Positions 42,435 through 52,286 are shown, counted from the first letter of the stretch. The stretch is 64,000 nt of DNA from CAZHAX01 sp964530325 (GCA_964530325.1 CAZHAX010000014.1:1-64000), one strand, 5' to 3'. Translations and numbers: made by a program. Notes: generated by a model not told the origin, from the sequence alone.

Positions 42435-43603
42435 GCCTTCACCCTCCTCCACAGTACAACGGCCAGCAGCGCCAATATCGCCGTCCTTAGAGGCACGGTC
42501 AGATACAGCCAGTCGTTCAAGCCCCGGGAGAGGAGAACCGGCCACTCAGCCAGGTTCACCAGGCTCAGACCAACGACGAACAGCAGGCCGCGCTGGATGG
42601 GAAGAACGAGAAGCAAGAGCGGGTAGAGATAGCACTGCCACTGCTGGCTCCAACCCTTGGACAGAAGGAAGAAGAGAACCAGAGCCAGGCAGACGAAAGC
42701 AATGATCCGCTCCGGCCTGTTGTCCAGCCGCGTTCGCCAAAGGGCAACCCCGTACAGCGCCGCCAGAGCCACCAGCGGGACCCAGCCAAGCAGTCCGGCA
42801 ACCCCACCCTGCCCGGTAGCATTAGCCAGGTCGAGGTGATCGGCGGGCGAGCCCAGTAGGCCGGTACTCAGATTGCCCTCGAGCAGCGCCCAGACCGTCT
42901 GCCAGGCGGGCCTGCGGAATGGGAACAGAAAGGAGGCAGCAGCCATCTCGCCGCCAGCCGCGAGCAGCGGACCGACGACCGCCGCTACCAAAGCGAAGGC
43001 GATAAGGCCATAGACGGCACAGCGCCGCCACGATCTCGTCCGTACCACTGCCAGGAAGACCAGTGCGGGGACAAGCTTGGCCAGCACTCCTAACCCCATG
43101 ACCACGGCTGACCAGCGCTCGCGCCCGGCGAGGAGCAGATCTAGAGTCAGCAGCAGGCAAAAGACGGCCAGCGCATCGAAGCTCCACCACGTATACACCA
43201 GCGGCACGAAGAGCAACGCATATAGCCAGGCTAGCCGTTCAGCCTTCTCTTCCCCGTGGAGGCGGCGGGCCAGACCGATGATCAGCACAAGGTTGCCGAC
43301 ACTGGCCGCCGCCATCAGCAGGCCCAATGCCAGGACAAAGGAATGATAGCTGCCTCCGGACCCACCGCTCAGCTGGTAGACCGCCACCGAGAGGAACGGG
43401 AACAGCGGTGGATACTCGGACCAGTAGTCAATGAACGGCAGCTTGCCCTGGTCAGAGTACGATGCCAGCTCATAGTAGTAGGCGTAGTCGCCATGTAGGG
43501 TCAGGTTCTCGGCTGGCATCGTTATGAGCATCATCAGTTGAAGGGCCGCGAACGCGACGACTACAGGAGTGAACCTATTCCGCAGAACGGTGGCTAGTCG
43601 CAC
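42431..43603 (-). CDS. GT87-like membrane glycosyltransferase
   Basis: 390 residues from GTG behind AAGGAGA. The first loop LHGDYAYYYELASYSDQGKLPF near 35-56, then DYWSEYPPLFPFLSVAVYQ, is typical of GT87/DUF2029 relatives. The remaining body is about 10 helices with GVLAKLVPALVFLAVV near 170. It overlaps the previous gene by 10 bases and the next by GTGA, so three consecutive glycosyltransferase genes are translationally linked. Confidence 0.78.
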   Translation of the reverse strand: MRLATVLRNRFTPVVVAFAALQLMMLITMPAENLTLHGDYAYYYELASYSDQGKLPFIDYWSEYPPLFPFLSVAVYQLSGGSGGSYHSFVLALGLLMAAASVGNLVLIIGLARRLHGEEKAERLAWLYALLFVPLVYTWWSFDALAVFCLLLTLDLLLAGRERWSAVVMGLGVLAKLVPALVFLAVVRTRSWRRCAVYGLIAFALVAAVVGPLLAAGGEMAAASFLFPFRRPAWQTVWALLEGNLSTGLLGSPADHLDLANATGQGGVAGLLGWVPLVALAALYGVALWRTRLDNRPERIIAFVCLALVLFFLLSKGWSQQWQCYLYPLLLLVLPIQRGLLFVVGLSLVNLAEWPVLLSRGLNDWLYLTVPLRTAILALLAVVLWRRVKA

Positions 43604-44631
43604 GGTATCTCCTTAGGCCGCACCCACCGACGTACGCTGAGAAGCGAGACCATGAGAGCCAGGGGAAACAGGAAGTCGAGCCAGTTGAGAGTCTGGTCCC
43701 CGCCCTCTCTAAGCAATGGCGACAGCGTCGTCAGGTACACAACCAGAGCGAGCGGCAAGTTCCGATCGAGCAGCCACGGCCAGGCCATGACGAGCGGAAC
43801 GACCAGATGATGGGTCGCTACGTACGGAGAGGCAAGGGTGTTGGCCGTGACGATGACTCCCAGGGTGTACAGGCTGAGGGGACGCCGCACCGTGAAGCGT
43901 AGGGCCAGGGCAGCCACGGCAGCCGACCAGGCGACGGCAAGCAGAGGCACAGAGGGGCCCAGGAACCGCCACGGCCAGGACACGTTCACCCAGTCGCCGG
44001 CGTAGCCTACGCTGGCCCCGCCGATCGCCCCCACCCAGTCCAATCCGAACGAGGCGCACGAGAACACCGCAGCGCCAGCCGGAAGCGCCGCCACCTTCAG
44101 CCACTCGCGCCAATGCCAGCCACGCGCGTGCCAGAGCAGCAGCAGAGCTACCAGAGTGGCTTCCTGTGGTTTGGTGCCCATCAGCACCAGGGCCGCCGAG
44201 AGGGCCCACGGCGAGCGGCAGCTCAGCGCCCAGAATCCCAGCCCGATCCCCAACAGGGCAAAGCCTTCGAGTTGGCCGTTCCACAGCAGCGCCCCGCAAG
44301 GCAGCGAGAGAATTGTGAGGAGGATTGAGGCACGGCGCCGGCGCCTTCCCCGCAGAGACAGTAGTACGACGGCGACATTGAAGACCAGTAGAAGCGCTCG
44401 GCCTATCCCAACTGGCGGAAGCGCAAACGGCAGAAGAAGTGGCAGCGTCCACGGGGGGTTCAGGAAGGAATAGGCAGTACTGCCCACGCTGTACACTGCC
44501 TGGCCCCGCAGCCAGGCCCATACGACCGGGCGAAAGACTGTGTCGAAGTCAAAGGCCTGCGGCAGGGTCAGGCTGAGCGCGGCCACCGCCCCGACGATGG
44601 CGGCCAACAGCAGCGACCACCTCCAGTCCAA
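43594..44631 (-). CDS. GT87 (DUF2029) family membrane glycosyltransferase, short
   Basis: 345 residues, from TTG at 44631 without a clear ribosome site, so the start is uncertain. The order FRPVVWAWLRGQAVYSVGS, FLNPPWTLPLLLPFALPP, GALLWNGQLEGFALLGIGLGF and LVLMGTKPQEATLVALLLLW matches GT87 proteins. It is somewhat shorter than the family norm of about 400. The 85-base gap upstream shows no convincing promoter. Confidence 0.75.
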   Translation of the reverse strand: MDWRWSLLLAAIVGAVAALSLTLPQAFDFDTVFRPVVWAWLRGQAVYSVGSTAYSFLNPPWTLPLLLPFALPPVGIGRALLLVFNVAVVLLSLRGRRRRRASILLTILSLPCGALLWNGQLEGFALLGIGLGFWALSCRSPWALSAALVLMGTKPQEATLVALLLLWHARGWHWREWLKVAALPAGAAVFSCASFGLDWVGAIGGASVGYAGDWVNVSWPWRFLGPSVPLLAVAWSAAVAALALRFTVRRPLSLYTLGVIVTANTLASPYVATHHLVVPLVMAWPWLLDRNLPLALVVYLTTLSPLLREGGDQTLNWLDFLFPLALMVSLLSVRRWVRPKEIPCD

Positions 44632-44716
44632 CCGGTTCGCACGCTTACCTGTCCGTATCGCAGTTGCCTCCCCGAGTGAACGGATGCGATGCTGCAGCCA
44701 GCGTCGGTTCCGTCCG

Positions 44717-46231
44717 CTAGTGTACCTCTGCCGACCTTACCCACACCGCGGCTAGATCGTCAGCGTAGGCCAACTGCCACTCCGGCTGACAATCGAGCAG
44801 CGCGCTCAGGGAGCCCCTCGAATCGGTAAGCACGAACGATATCTCGTAGTCATCGAGCAGCGATGGAGCATCCGGCCCTCCTCGCTGTATCTCGATGTAG
44901 TCGCCCAAGATATCGTCTCCAAACAGGTCGGTTCTGCCATCAACAAACACCAGGTACTCCGGCCATAGCCGCCAGATGAGGTAGCCACCCCAGTTGTAGT
45001 GATTGAACATTTGGCCCGGCGGCTCGCTCTCCGCGATCCAATCGACGGCAGCGGCAGGCAGGCCCTCCCGCTCCAGAGCCAAGTTAAAGTCCGGGTCCAG
45101 TGGGACGTAGATCTTGACTGCCGCTGCCGCGATGACCAGGAGCAGAAGCGCCCAGTTCACCGCCACCATCCAGGGGGCCAGGCCGGCGTGCCTCGTTCTG
45201 GCCCGGCCACTCCTACCAGTGATAGCCAGCCGCCAGCGGTCGACAATAGGGCTAACGTGACGGCCAAGCACGGGCGCGGCTACAAGCGCAAAGGGCCCGA
45301 TGTTCCGCCCAGCCAGGAGCGAGGCGTAGGCGAATACGCCCACGTATGCGAGATCAGTCCCGTCCGCGCGCCGCCTGGAGAGCCCCATCGCCGCCACCGT
45401 GGCCAGCAGCAGCCAGATGAACGGCTGTGTATGAAGAGGATGGAAGTCAGGGGACTGCCATTCCTGGATGAAGTCGCGCAGAGCACCGACCCCTACCGTA
45501 TCCAGATAGTAGGTCCACATCCGCGTCGTGTTCGGGTTGACCACGAGCAGTAGGCCGGACACTACGGAGACCCCGGCGACCAAGGCAATGCCCCGCCAGG
45601 CAACCACTGGCCCTTCCGATTCTCCAACGAGAGCCAGGACGTGGTTGAGGAGCTCGCCGGCAAGAAAAGCCGCCAGGACAAGGAATCCCAGTGCGTACCC
45701 TGCATGCACATTGACCCAAAGGACAAACAGGGGGGGAATCAGCCACAGTCGATTTGAATCTCGCCACTTGAACAGGTACAGGATATAGCCAACAGCGGCG
45801 GTGAGTAAGAGTGAGAGCAATTGAGGGCGGGCCGTCCAGACGACGGCCGACGTTGCCGCTGCCAGAACGATGATGAATGCCCGAGTGAAGATGTCCCCCT
45901 CCACTTGCAGAAACACGAGCAGGAAGGTGGCTGTGACGATTACTCCGATCCACAGTCCCAGGCCAGCGTAGGAGAAGTTGTCAAACAGCAAGAAGAGCAT
46001 GACCTGGCTGAGCCAGCTGTGGTTGACCCATGGCGAGCCGTAGCGCGTGTGTGAGAAGAGATCGGATTGCAGGATTCGCCCGCGCTCCAGTGTCTGACGC
46101 CCTGCCTGTAGATGCCACCACGTATCGCTGTCGATTGGCGCACGTACCGCCATGGCAAAGACAGCCACGAACAGAACTATGGTCGCCAGACTCCTTATGT
46201 CCAGCTTGGCCGCCAAACCGCTTGGCTTCAC
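44717..46231 (-). CDS. Conserved polytopic membrane protein, GT-C-like, unknown specificity
   Basis: 504 residues from GTG with GGAG upstream. N-terminal PIDSDTWWHLQAGRQTLERG is followed by a WVNHSWLSQVMLFLLFD segment, a combination seen in uncharacterised bacterial membrane proteins. About ten helices follow. The C-terminal soluble part FNHYNWGGYLIWRLWPEYLVFVDGRTDLFG (near 400-430) is also a hallmark of that family. The acidic first loop (DSDTWWH) recalls GT-C active-site loops. Function is unproven; context supports surface glycan work. Confidence 0.7.
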   Translation of the reverse strand: MKPSGLAAKLDIRSLATIVLFVAVFAMAVRAPIDSDTWWHLQAGRQTLERGRILQSDLFSHTRYGSPWVNHSWLSQVMLFLLFDNFSYAGLGLWIGVIVTATFLLVFLQVEGDIFTRAFIIVLAAATSAVVWTARPQLLSLLLTAAVGYILYLFKWRDSNRLWLIPPLFVLWVNVHAGYALGFLVLAAFLAGELLNHVLALVGESEGPVVAWRGIALVAGVSVVSGLLLVVNPNTTRMWTYYLDTVGVGALRDFIQEWQSPDFHPLHTQPFIWLLLATVAAMGLSRRRADGTDLAYVGVFAYASLLAGRNIGPFALVAAPVLGRHVSPIVDRWRLAITGRSGRARTRHAGLAPWMVAVNWALLLLVIAAAAVKIYVPLDPDFNLALEREGLPAAAVDWIAESEPPGQMFNHYNWGGYLIWRLWPEYLVFVDGRTDLFGDDILGDYIEIQRGGPDAPSLLDDYEISFVLTDSRGSLSALLDCQPEWQLAYADDLAAVWVRSAEVH

Positions 46232-46268
46232 GCTCTTCGCTCCGGGACGAACCCACTCAGCAGGTCGG

Positions 46269-47516
46269 TCAGCCTAGGAAGAACCACAGCCCGAACATAG
46301 AGCTCGCCACCAACAAAAGGGCTCCACTGCAAGCCAGATACGCAAATCGTAGTCGAGGCCTGAGCCGGCTCAGCCAGTCACCGATCACGATGAAGCCGGG
46401 GAACAGCACTATCACGTAGCGAGCGTTGGAGTGGAAAGAGGTGGCCAGGTAACTGACCTTGCTAAGCAACAGGGTCAGATTCAGGATCATGTGCACTATC
46501 CAGGGCCATTTGCGCCAGCGTTCCACTCGGACCATCGCCACGGTCAGTCCCACAAAGAGGAACGTGCTCGCCACCTCCAAGGCGGCGAGCGGGTGAAGTG
46601 TCGAGACAAGCTGTGCTACGGCGCGCACGATCCCCGTGACGGGATTCACCACCTCCAGCCCTACGTACTTGCGAAGCACAGTAGTAATCGGAGGGTATCC
46701 CGCCGCAAGACGCCACCAATTGAAGGCGAAGCACGTGACGATGGGCAGCCCGACTCCGAGGCCAACCTGGGCTGCGTGTGCGATTGGGCGGCGCGGATCG
46801 GTGCGCCGCCGCTGATCCCAGGCCAGCCAGGCAAGCGCCGCGGGGGTCATAACACCTGGCCCTCGAGTGAGACTCGCCATGCCTGCCAGCAAGCCGACCA
46901 GCCACCAGCGTTTCCTGTGCGCAGCAATGAACGCTCCAATAGTTAGAGCCAGAAAGAGCGATTCACCGTAGGGAGCCAGCAGGAAGAACGCTGTGGGGAA
47001 GACAGCCAAGGCGCAGACAGTCCATCGGGCCGTGTCCGGCCCGTAGTGCTCCTCGGCCAGCCAGAAGAGGCAAGTCAAAGCAGCAACGCTGGCAAGGGTA
47101 GACACCAACAGGCCTGCGCCTAGATAGGAGCCACCCAGGAGCGGGGCAACCCAGCGGACAAAGAAGGGGTAGAGCGGGTAGAAGACTGACTCTCCATCGC
47201 TGAGGCCGAAGTAGCCCACCCTGGCCAGATTCAGATAGTGAATAGCATCCCAGCGCTGCCACACGCCGAGCAGCGCATCAGCGGGGAACTCGGTGGGGAC
47301 TGGCAATCCCCTGTTGAGCTCGAGCGAGCAGACCTGCTCGGGTGGAAGGTGCGGCTTCGCCACAAACCAGACCGCGCCCATGATCAGCCCAAGGCAGAGG
47401 CGAGCCACGAGCACGACCGCGACAGCGAGAAGGAGGCCGCGCCGCCAGCGCTCGGCAGGCCGCACATATGAGAGAAGCCGGTCCCGCAACACCTGTCCGC
47501 GCGCGCCGTTCAGCAT
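46269..47516 (-). CDS. PIG-V-like membrane mannosyltransferase family protein
   Basis: 415 residues from ATG behind TTGGAGG. Pattern: WQRWDAIHYLNLARVGYFG near 85, VFYPLYPFFVRWVAPLLGG near 108, AVFPTAFFLLAPYGESLFLALTIGAF near 170-195, GLLAGMASLTRGPGVM near 207. This is the bacterial PIG-V/GT-C type; eukaryotic PIG-V adds mannose in GPI assembly. There are about 10 helices. It is divergent from the AftB-like gene at 47767. A paralogue occurs at 49348-50568. Confidence 0.78.
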   Translation of the reverse strand: MLNGARGQVLRDRLLSYVRPAERWRRGLLLAVAVVLVARLCLGLIMGAVWFVAKPHLPPEQVCSLELNRGLPVPTEFPADALLGVWQRWDAIHYLNLARVGYFGLSDGESVFYPLYPFFVRWVAPLLGGSYLGAGLLVSTLASVAALTCLFWLAEEHYGPDTARWTVCALAVFPTAFFLLAPYGESLFLALTIGAFIAAHRKRWWLVGLLAGMASLTRGPGVMTPAALAWLAWDQRRRTDPRRPIAHAAQVGLGVGLPIVTCFAFNWWRLAAGYPPITTVLRKYVGLEVVNPVTGIVRAVAQLVSTLHPLAALEVASTFLFVGLTVAMVRVERWRKWPWIVHMILNLTLLLSKVSYLATSFHSNARYVIVLFPGFIVIGDWLSRLRPRLRFAYLACSGALLLVASSMFGLWFFLG

Positions 47517-47766
47517 ACGTCCTCCAAGTGACGCGGTTTCTGTTCCGTCGCTGCGACAGCGGGCCTAGTGCCCACAGCGAACGCGCCCCTGGCGACTCTG
47601 CGCCAGTCCCACAGGCGAGGCACGCTACAATGATACCAGATTATCCCAGACCTAGCCAAATCGGGCCTACCGCCTCGCTGCCCGTACATCGCCGCCCACG
47701 TAGAGTGATCTCTGCCCAATGTTGTCCCCCCAGCCACCCTGTGGCATAATGGTACGGGATGCCATC
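47517..47766. promoter_or_regulatory. Divergent promoter region
   Basis: Plus strand: TTGTCC (47722-47727), 17 bases, CATAAT (47745-47750), close to the GTG at 47767, giving a leader of only about 10 bases. Minus strand: TTGGCT (47654-47659), 18 bases, TATCAT (47630-47635), for the PIG-V-like gene. Both are consensus matches only. Confidence 0.45.
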
Positions 47767-49347
47767 GTGAGTGATAGCCAACCCGCTTCCAGCTCCTCTT
47801 CTACTTGCCAGGCGCTCCATCTCCGCCCCGGCCGATTGCTCGTACCCGCCTTACTCCTCGTCGCCCTTGCCGCCCGGCTCATTCCCGGAGAGCGCCCGAT
47901 CGACGACGCCTACATCACCTTCCGCTATGCCCGCGATTTGGTGGATGGAGTCGGCTTCGTCTACAACCCCGGCGAGCCAGTGCTAGGCACCACCACTCCC
48001 CTATACACCATTCTCCTGACCGGCCTCAGTATCGCCACCCGGAGCCGAGATTTCCCGCAACTTGCAGTCGCCGCCAATGCCTTCTTCGGCGCGCTGTCGG
48101 TGGGGCTTCTCTACGCACTGGCCAGGAGGCTGACCGGCCACCCGGCCCCCGCTGTTGCAGCCGCACTGCTATGGGCACTGGCCCCGTTCAGCGTCACGTT
48201 CGCCGTCGGAGGAATGGAGACCGACCTGGCCATCGGATTGCTCCTTGCGGCTGCGCTGGCCCACGCCAGCGGCCGCCACATCACTCTGGCGATTGTCTCA
48301 GCGCTAGCACTCCTGACGCGGCCGGACACAGCGATCCTGCTTGGATTGCTTTGGATCGACCAGCTCCTCTCGCGCAGGCGGTTATTGTGGCGAGAGGCGC
48401 TGGTAGCGTTCGCGGTGCTTGCCCCCTGGCTTGCCTTCGGCACCATCTACTTCGGCAGCCCGCTAACCACATCGATGGGCGCCAAGGCAGACGCCTACCG
48501 GCTGCCCTCAAGCGCGGCACTTGTGCGTCTCCTGCAGCACTACGCCACGCCGTTCTTCGAGCAGCTAGTGATACCTGTTCTCCTGATCGCTGCGACATTC
48601 GTCCTCTACGCCGGGCTATCGTTCCTTGCTGGCAGGCGGGCAATTCAGCGCGACCACAGAGCCTGGCCGATAGTGGCCTATCCGCTAGCCTATCTTGCCG
48701 TGTTTGCCATCGCTAACCCGCTCCTCTTCCGCTGGTACCTGTCGCCTCCGCTCCCATTCTACTTCCTGCTCATTACAGGCGGGGTCTGGGCTCTGGCCGT
48801 CGATCTCACCCGGGCTCTGACCCTGCGAACTCGCAGCCAGCGCGCATCGGCCCGGGCTCCGGTCATGATTCTCATTCTGTTCACTACAGTAGCTCTAGGC
48901 TGCACTCTCAACAGTTGGGAGATGCACCCCAACCACGGCCCCGACCGGCCTGCCCCGGAGATGGCCTGGTTCGAGCTGGAGCTGCTCTACAGCGAGGCGG
49001 CCGACTTTGTGCTAGCCAGCGCGCAGCCGGACGATACTCTGTGTGCCGGCGATATCGGCGTGCTCGGCTATCGGACCGGCTTGCGGATCGTGGACACGGT
49101 GGGGCTGGTGACACCTGAGTCTTCCTCGCACTATCCGGCCGATCCGGCCCTCTACGTCACCAACTACGCCATCCCCGCCGATCTCGTAGCATCCCTCAAC
49201 CCGGACTACATCGTGATCCTCGAGGTGTACGGCAGGCTCGGCCTGCTTCCCGACCGACAGTTCAGAGATAGCTACGTGGTCGTCGAAAGAATCGAGACCG
49301 ATATCTACGGCAGCGACGGCATGCTCATCTTCGGCCGCGCCCGGTAG
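47767..49347 (+). CDS. GT-C membrane glycosyltransferase, arabinofuranosyltransferase (AftB)-like pattern
   Basis: 526 residues from GTG at 47767; upstream in-frame ATGs lie inside the promoter. The first external loop PIDDAYITFRYARDLVDGVGFVYNPGEPVLG (near 42-72) has the adjacent acidic pair and N-x-GE motif shared by AftB-type and related GT-C proteins. GGMETDLAIGLLLAAALAHASG near 145 and LLTRPDTAILLGLLW near 180 follow. About 10 helices precede a soluble C-terminal end (DTLCAGDIGVLGYRTG). It is the only plus-strand gene inside the island and ends directly against the next gene's stop. The sugar is not deducible. Confidence 0.75.
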   Translation: MSDSQPASSSSSTCQALHLRPGRLLVPALLLVALAARLIPGERPIDDAYITFRYARDLVDGVGFVYNPGEPVLGTTTPLYTILLTGLSIATRSRDFPQLAVAANAFFGALSVGLLYALARRLTGHPAPAVAAALLWALAPFSVTFAVGGMETDLAIGLLLAAALAHASGRHITLAIVSALALLTRPDTAILLGLLWIDQLLSRRRLLWREALVAFAVLAPWLAFGTIYFGSPLTTSMGAKADAYRLPSSAALVRLLQHYATPFFEQLVIPVLLIAATFVLYAGLSFLAGRRAIQRDHRAWPIVAYPLAYLAVFAIANPLLFRWYLSPPLPFYFLLITGGVWALAVDLTRALTLRTRSQRASARAPVMILILFTTVALGCTLNSWEMHPNHGPDRPAPEMAWFELELLYSEAADFVLASAQPDDTLCAGDIGVLGYRTGLRIVDTVGLVTPESSSHYPADPALYVTNYAIPADLVASLNPDYIVILEVYGRLGLLPDRQFRDSYVVVERIETDIYGSDGMLIFGRAR

Positions 49348-50568
49348 TCAGGCAATCCACACCCAGCGGACGAACAACCCGACCAGCACAAGCTGGAGCG
49401 GGACGAATACGCAGCCCAAGACGGCGACCGCCAGCGCCTTGACCCACCGCCGCCCTATAACCGCCAGCGCCAAGGCAATGGCGTTTGGGAAGAGCACCAG
49501 GGTGTAGCGCATCATGCTGTGCAGTTGCTCGCCCTCCAGGTGGCCCATTAGGAAGATCACCTGAAGAGCACAGCTATACAGCCAATACGTAGGACGAAGC
49601 CTGCGCAGACTGATCACGATCAGCGCCAGAGAAAGCGCGAGCGCACCCATGTTCACCGCGTCCTGCATTGTGGCTGTGCCGCTGAGCAGGCTCTCGATAG
49701 CGTTCGCCGCCGCGACCCAGGGCGGTGCGTACGTGACTGCCCAGTCCAGCTGATAGGTCTCCGCCATCCCCGGCAGGCCCGCCAGGGCCAGGTAGGCGTT
49801 GTAGGCCAGAAGGGCGGCGGGGGCCGCAGCCATGGCGACGATGCTTCTGCGGTCAAAGCACCCGCGCTCCCTCGCCTGGCGAATTGCCTCGTAGGCAAGC
49901 GGCAGGGCCAGCATCCAGCCCTGCATCCGCGATGCTGCGGCCAGAAGAGCAGCCGCAGCAGAACAGATCCACATCGACCGGCGTGCAGCATAGACGCTGA
50001 GGATTGCGAAGCAGAGGAAGAGAGGTTCGCTGTAGCCGGCGAAAAGGAAGAAGCTTGCGGGAAGGGCGACCTGCACAGCCAGTGTCCACCTGGCAACAGT
50101 GCCAGGATAGTCCAACCTGACCAGCTTGTAGAGTAGCACCAGGCCCGCGAAGATGGCGAGGTTCGATACGAGGAGAGATGCCAGAAGATACTCCCCGCCG
50201 AGCAGCGCCCCCAGCCACCGGATCAGCAGCGGGTAGAGCGGAGAGACGGTAGTGCTGCCGTCGCTGGCGTCATAACCGTAGATCGCCACCTTGTTGAACC
50301 AGCCTGTGTCCCACCGGAACCAGACGCCGAGGATCGCGTCCAGGAAAGGGCTGCCGTGGGGGTAGGCCTGGCGGACGGTCTCGTGGACTCTATCTGCGAA
50401 ATCGGGGACCTGGACGGGAGCAACGCTGACTGCCACCACCGCAGCTGTCGAGACGAGCAGCCTGGTGACGACGAAAACAACCAGTGCCCAGCGGAAGGCC
50501 GGATCCAGCCGCTGCCACAGTCGGCTCGGAGAGGGCCTGCCAGATTCCCGTTCCTGGGGTTGGTCCAT
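49348..50568 (-). CDS. PIG-V-like membrane mannosyltransferase family protein
   Basis: 406 residues from ATG at 50568, since a longer reading to 50850 overlaps the methyltransferase gene and is not membrane-like. Motifs: VWFRWDTGWFNKVAIYGYD near 82, VSPLYPLLIRWLGALLGG near 107, ALPASFFLFAGYSEPLFLCFAILSVY near 170, AASRMQGWMLALPLAYEA near 210. These match the paralogue at 46269. It follows the methyltransferase by 23 bases. Confidence 0.78.
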   Translation of the reverse strand: MDQPQERESGRPSPSRLWQRLDPAFRWALVVFVVTRLLVSTAAVVAVSVAPVQVPDFADRVHETVRQAYPHGSPFLDAILGVWFRWDTGWFNKVAIYGYDASDGSTTVSPLYPLLIRWLGALLGGEYLLASLLVSNLAIFAGLVLLYKLVRLDYPGTVARWTLAVQVALPASFFLFAGYSEPLFLCFAILSVYAARRSMWICSAAAALLAAASRMQGWMLALPLAYEAIRQARERGCFDRRSIVAMAAAPAALLAYNAYLALAGLPGMAETYQLDWAVTYAPPWVAAANAIESLLSGTATMQDAVNMGALALSLALIVISLRRLRPTYWLYSCALQVIFLMGHLEGEQLHSMMRYTLVLFPNAIALALAVIGRRWVKALAVAVLGCVFVPLQLVLVGLFVRWVWIA

Positions 50569-50591
50569 TGGTTCCACCCAGCACGTACCCG

Positions 50592-51497
50592 TCACGCCTT
50601 CCGTGCGTAGGCCGTGAAGAGGTCGCCCACGTTCACAGGCACTGCCACGCCGCGGAGCCTGAGCTTGTCGACCAGCCATTCGCCAGGCCGGCCGACGACC
50701 GGAAGCAGCGCACAGAGGCGGCTCATCAGGTACCCGAGCCGCAGATAACGCCCCTGCGGCCTGTCGCTCAGCACCTCGAAGCCGCATCTCTCCAGCATCG
50801 CTTTCAGCGTCCGCCGCGAGAAGTAGAACAGGTGCATCTCCATCAGCCACGGCCAGCGGTGGCCCATTAGGCGGGCGAAGGCACTGTCGATATCGATGGT
50901 GTGAATCACGACCAGGCCGCCGGGCTTGAGCAGACGGTAAGCCTGCTCTATCGTATTACGCGGGTCCACCACATGCTCGATCACGTCCCACATGGTCACG
51001 ACGTCAAAGCCGGCTTCGGGCAGCGCGGCGGTGTCTAGTATCCCCTGGACGACCCGGAGGCCCCGTTCCTGTGCCTGCTCGACCGCCCACTGCGAGGGCT
51101 CGACCCCCCATGCACTCCAGCCGTGGTTGCCTGCGATCTCCACGAAGACGCCCGTATAGCAGCCGACGTCGAGCAGCGGCCGCCCGGCCGGCGGCCCCGT
51201 GAGCCGCTCCAGCGGTTTGAGATGATGCTCAAACGTGAGCACACGGCCTGCCCTCTCCTCGACGTACAGCGGATCCTCAACCGCCCGATAGGTCTCCACG
51301 ATGTCCTCACCTTCCGGCCGAGGATCTGTGTAGACAAGGCCGCACTCCCGGCACTGCACGATCTCGTGGTGTCGTCCATAGCCGCTATGCGTGCAGCGAT
51401 AAGCATGCCAGTCCTCGCGGCATTTGCCCTCTATCGTGGAGGGGTATCGGACAGAAGTGTCGTCGCCTCCGCACAGGGCACAGGCTACGTGCTCCAT
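50592..51497 (-). CDS. Class I SAM methyltransferase with N-terminal zinc-ribbon-like region
   Basis: 301 residues. Cysteines near the start (CALCGG at about 6, CRECGL at about 48) may bind zinc. SAM-binding motif I is LLDVGCYTGVFVEIAGNHG near 104, then WGVEPSQWAVEQAQERG, and motif IV region FDVVTMWDVIEHVVDPRNTI near 158. This resembles Methyltransf_23 enzymes common in polysaccharide clusters that methylate sugars or lipid-linked intermediates. It is cytoplasmic. The ATG overlaps the GT2 stop upstream (TGATG). Confidence 0.85.
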   Translation of the reverse strand: MEHVACALCGGDDTSVRYPSTIEGKCREDWHAYRCTHSGYGRHHEIVQCRECGLVYTDPRPEGEDIVETYRAVEDPLYVEERAGRVLTFEHHLKPLERLTGPPAGRPLLDVGCYTGVFVEIAGNHGWSAWGVEPSQWAVEQAQERGLRVVQGILDTAALPEAGFDVVTMWDVIEHVVDPRNTIEQAYRLLKPGGLVVIHTIDIDSAFARLMGHRWPWLMEMHLFYFSRRTLKAMLERCGFEVLSDRPQGRYLRLGYLMSRLCALLPVVGRPGEWLVDKLRLRGVAVPVNVGDLFTAYARKA

Positions 51498-52219
51498 CAG
51501 AGCGGCCTCCTGGTGAGCCGCCGCCAGCCCAACCTGAGCACAGTCGCCAGCGCCTTCGTCACTTCCCCTTGCGAGATCTTCGACTTGCCCAGGCGCCTGT
51601 TCTCGAAGACTATTGGCACCTCACCCAGGCGCCATCCGCCCCGCTGCACTCGGTAGAGCATCTCGATCAGGAAGGAGTAGCCGCTGGCCCTGATCTGCTC
51701 GAGCCCTATGCCCCCCAGCACCGGGCGACGGTAGCAGCGGAAGCCCGCCGTCGTATCGTGCGCCCGCAGCCCCAGCACCACCCGGGCGAACGCGTTGGCC
51801 GCCCAGCTGAAGACCTCGCGGCGAAACTGGCATCCCGTGGCCCCCCCACCGCGCACATAGCGGGACCCGATCACAAGGTCGTAGCCTTCGGCGACCTTCT
51901 CTACCATCGCCGGAATGTAGCGGGGGTTATGCGAGAAATCGGCGTCCATAGTGCAGATCAGCTCGGCCCCGTCGCAGAGCGCCTGATCGAATCCAGCCAC
52001 GTAGGCAGTGCCAAGCCCCAGCTTGCCGGCCCTATGTACGACAGAAACGCGGCCCGGGCTGGCGTCGGCCAGCCGGTCGGCCAGCTCGCCGGTGCCATCC
52101 GGCGAGTTGTCGTCCACTACAATGACGTGCAAACCCAGCGGCAAGGCCAGCAGCTCCCGTACGAGCGTGGCGATGTTCTCCCGCTCGTTGTAGGTTGGAA
52201 CGATTACCGCTCGCTTCAA
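51497..52219 (-). CDS. Polyprenol-phosphate mannose synthase-type glycosyltransferase (GT2)
   Basis: 240 residues from TTG behind GGAGGGAG. DPM1 hallmarks are VIVPTYNERENIATLVREL, VVDDNSPDGTGELAD, GKLGLGTAYVAGF, TMDADFSHNPRYIP and IGSRYVRGGG; GRRLGKSK-type NRRLGKSKIS is near 215. It probably forms a polyprenyl-phosphate hexose at the inner leaflet. It has no C-terminal membrane domain. It is the better DPM1 match of the two GT2 genes and a logical donor source for the surrounding GT-C enzymes. Confidence 0.92.
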   Translation of the reverse strand: MKRAVIVPTYNERENIATLVRELLALPLGLHVIVVDDNSPDGTGELADRLADASPGRVSVVHRAGKLGLGTAYVAGFDQALCDGAELICTMDADFSHNPRYIPAMVEKVAEGYDLVIGSRYVRGGGATGCQFRREVFSWAANAFARVVLGLRAHDTTAGFRCYRRPVLGGIGLEQIRASGYSFLIEMLYRVQRGGWRLGEVPIVFENRRLGKSKISQGEVTKALATVLRLGWRRLTRRPL

Positions 52220-52286
52220 GACTCCCTCCGTATGTCAACTCGCGCCTACGACGCATACTGCTCTATGCCGGAACGGGCCGTGGCAC

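Noticed and set aside
42434..42545. N-terminal extension of the GT39-like protein to 42545
   Set aside because: The extension is not membrane-like, overlaps the upstream gene widely, and GTG at 42434 has a strong ribosome site and GTGA coupling.
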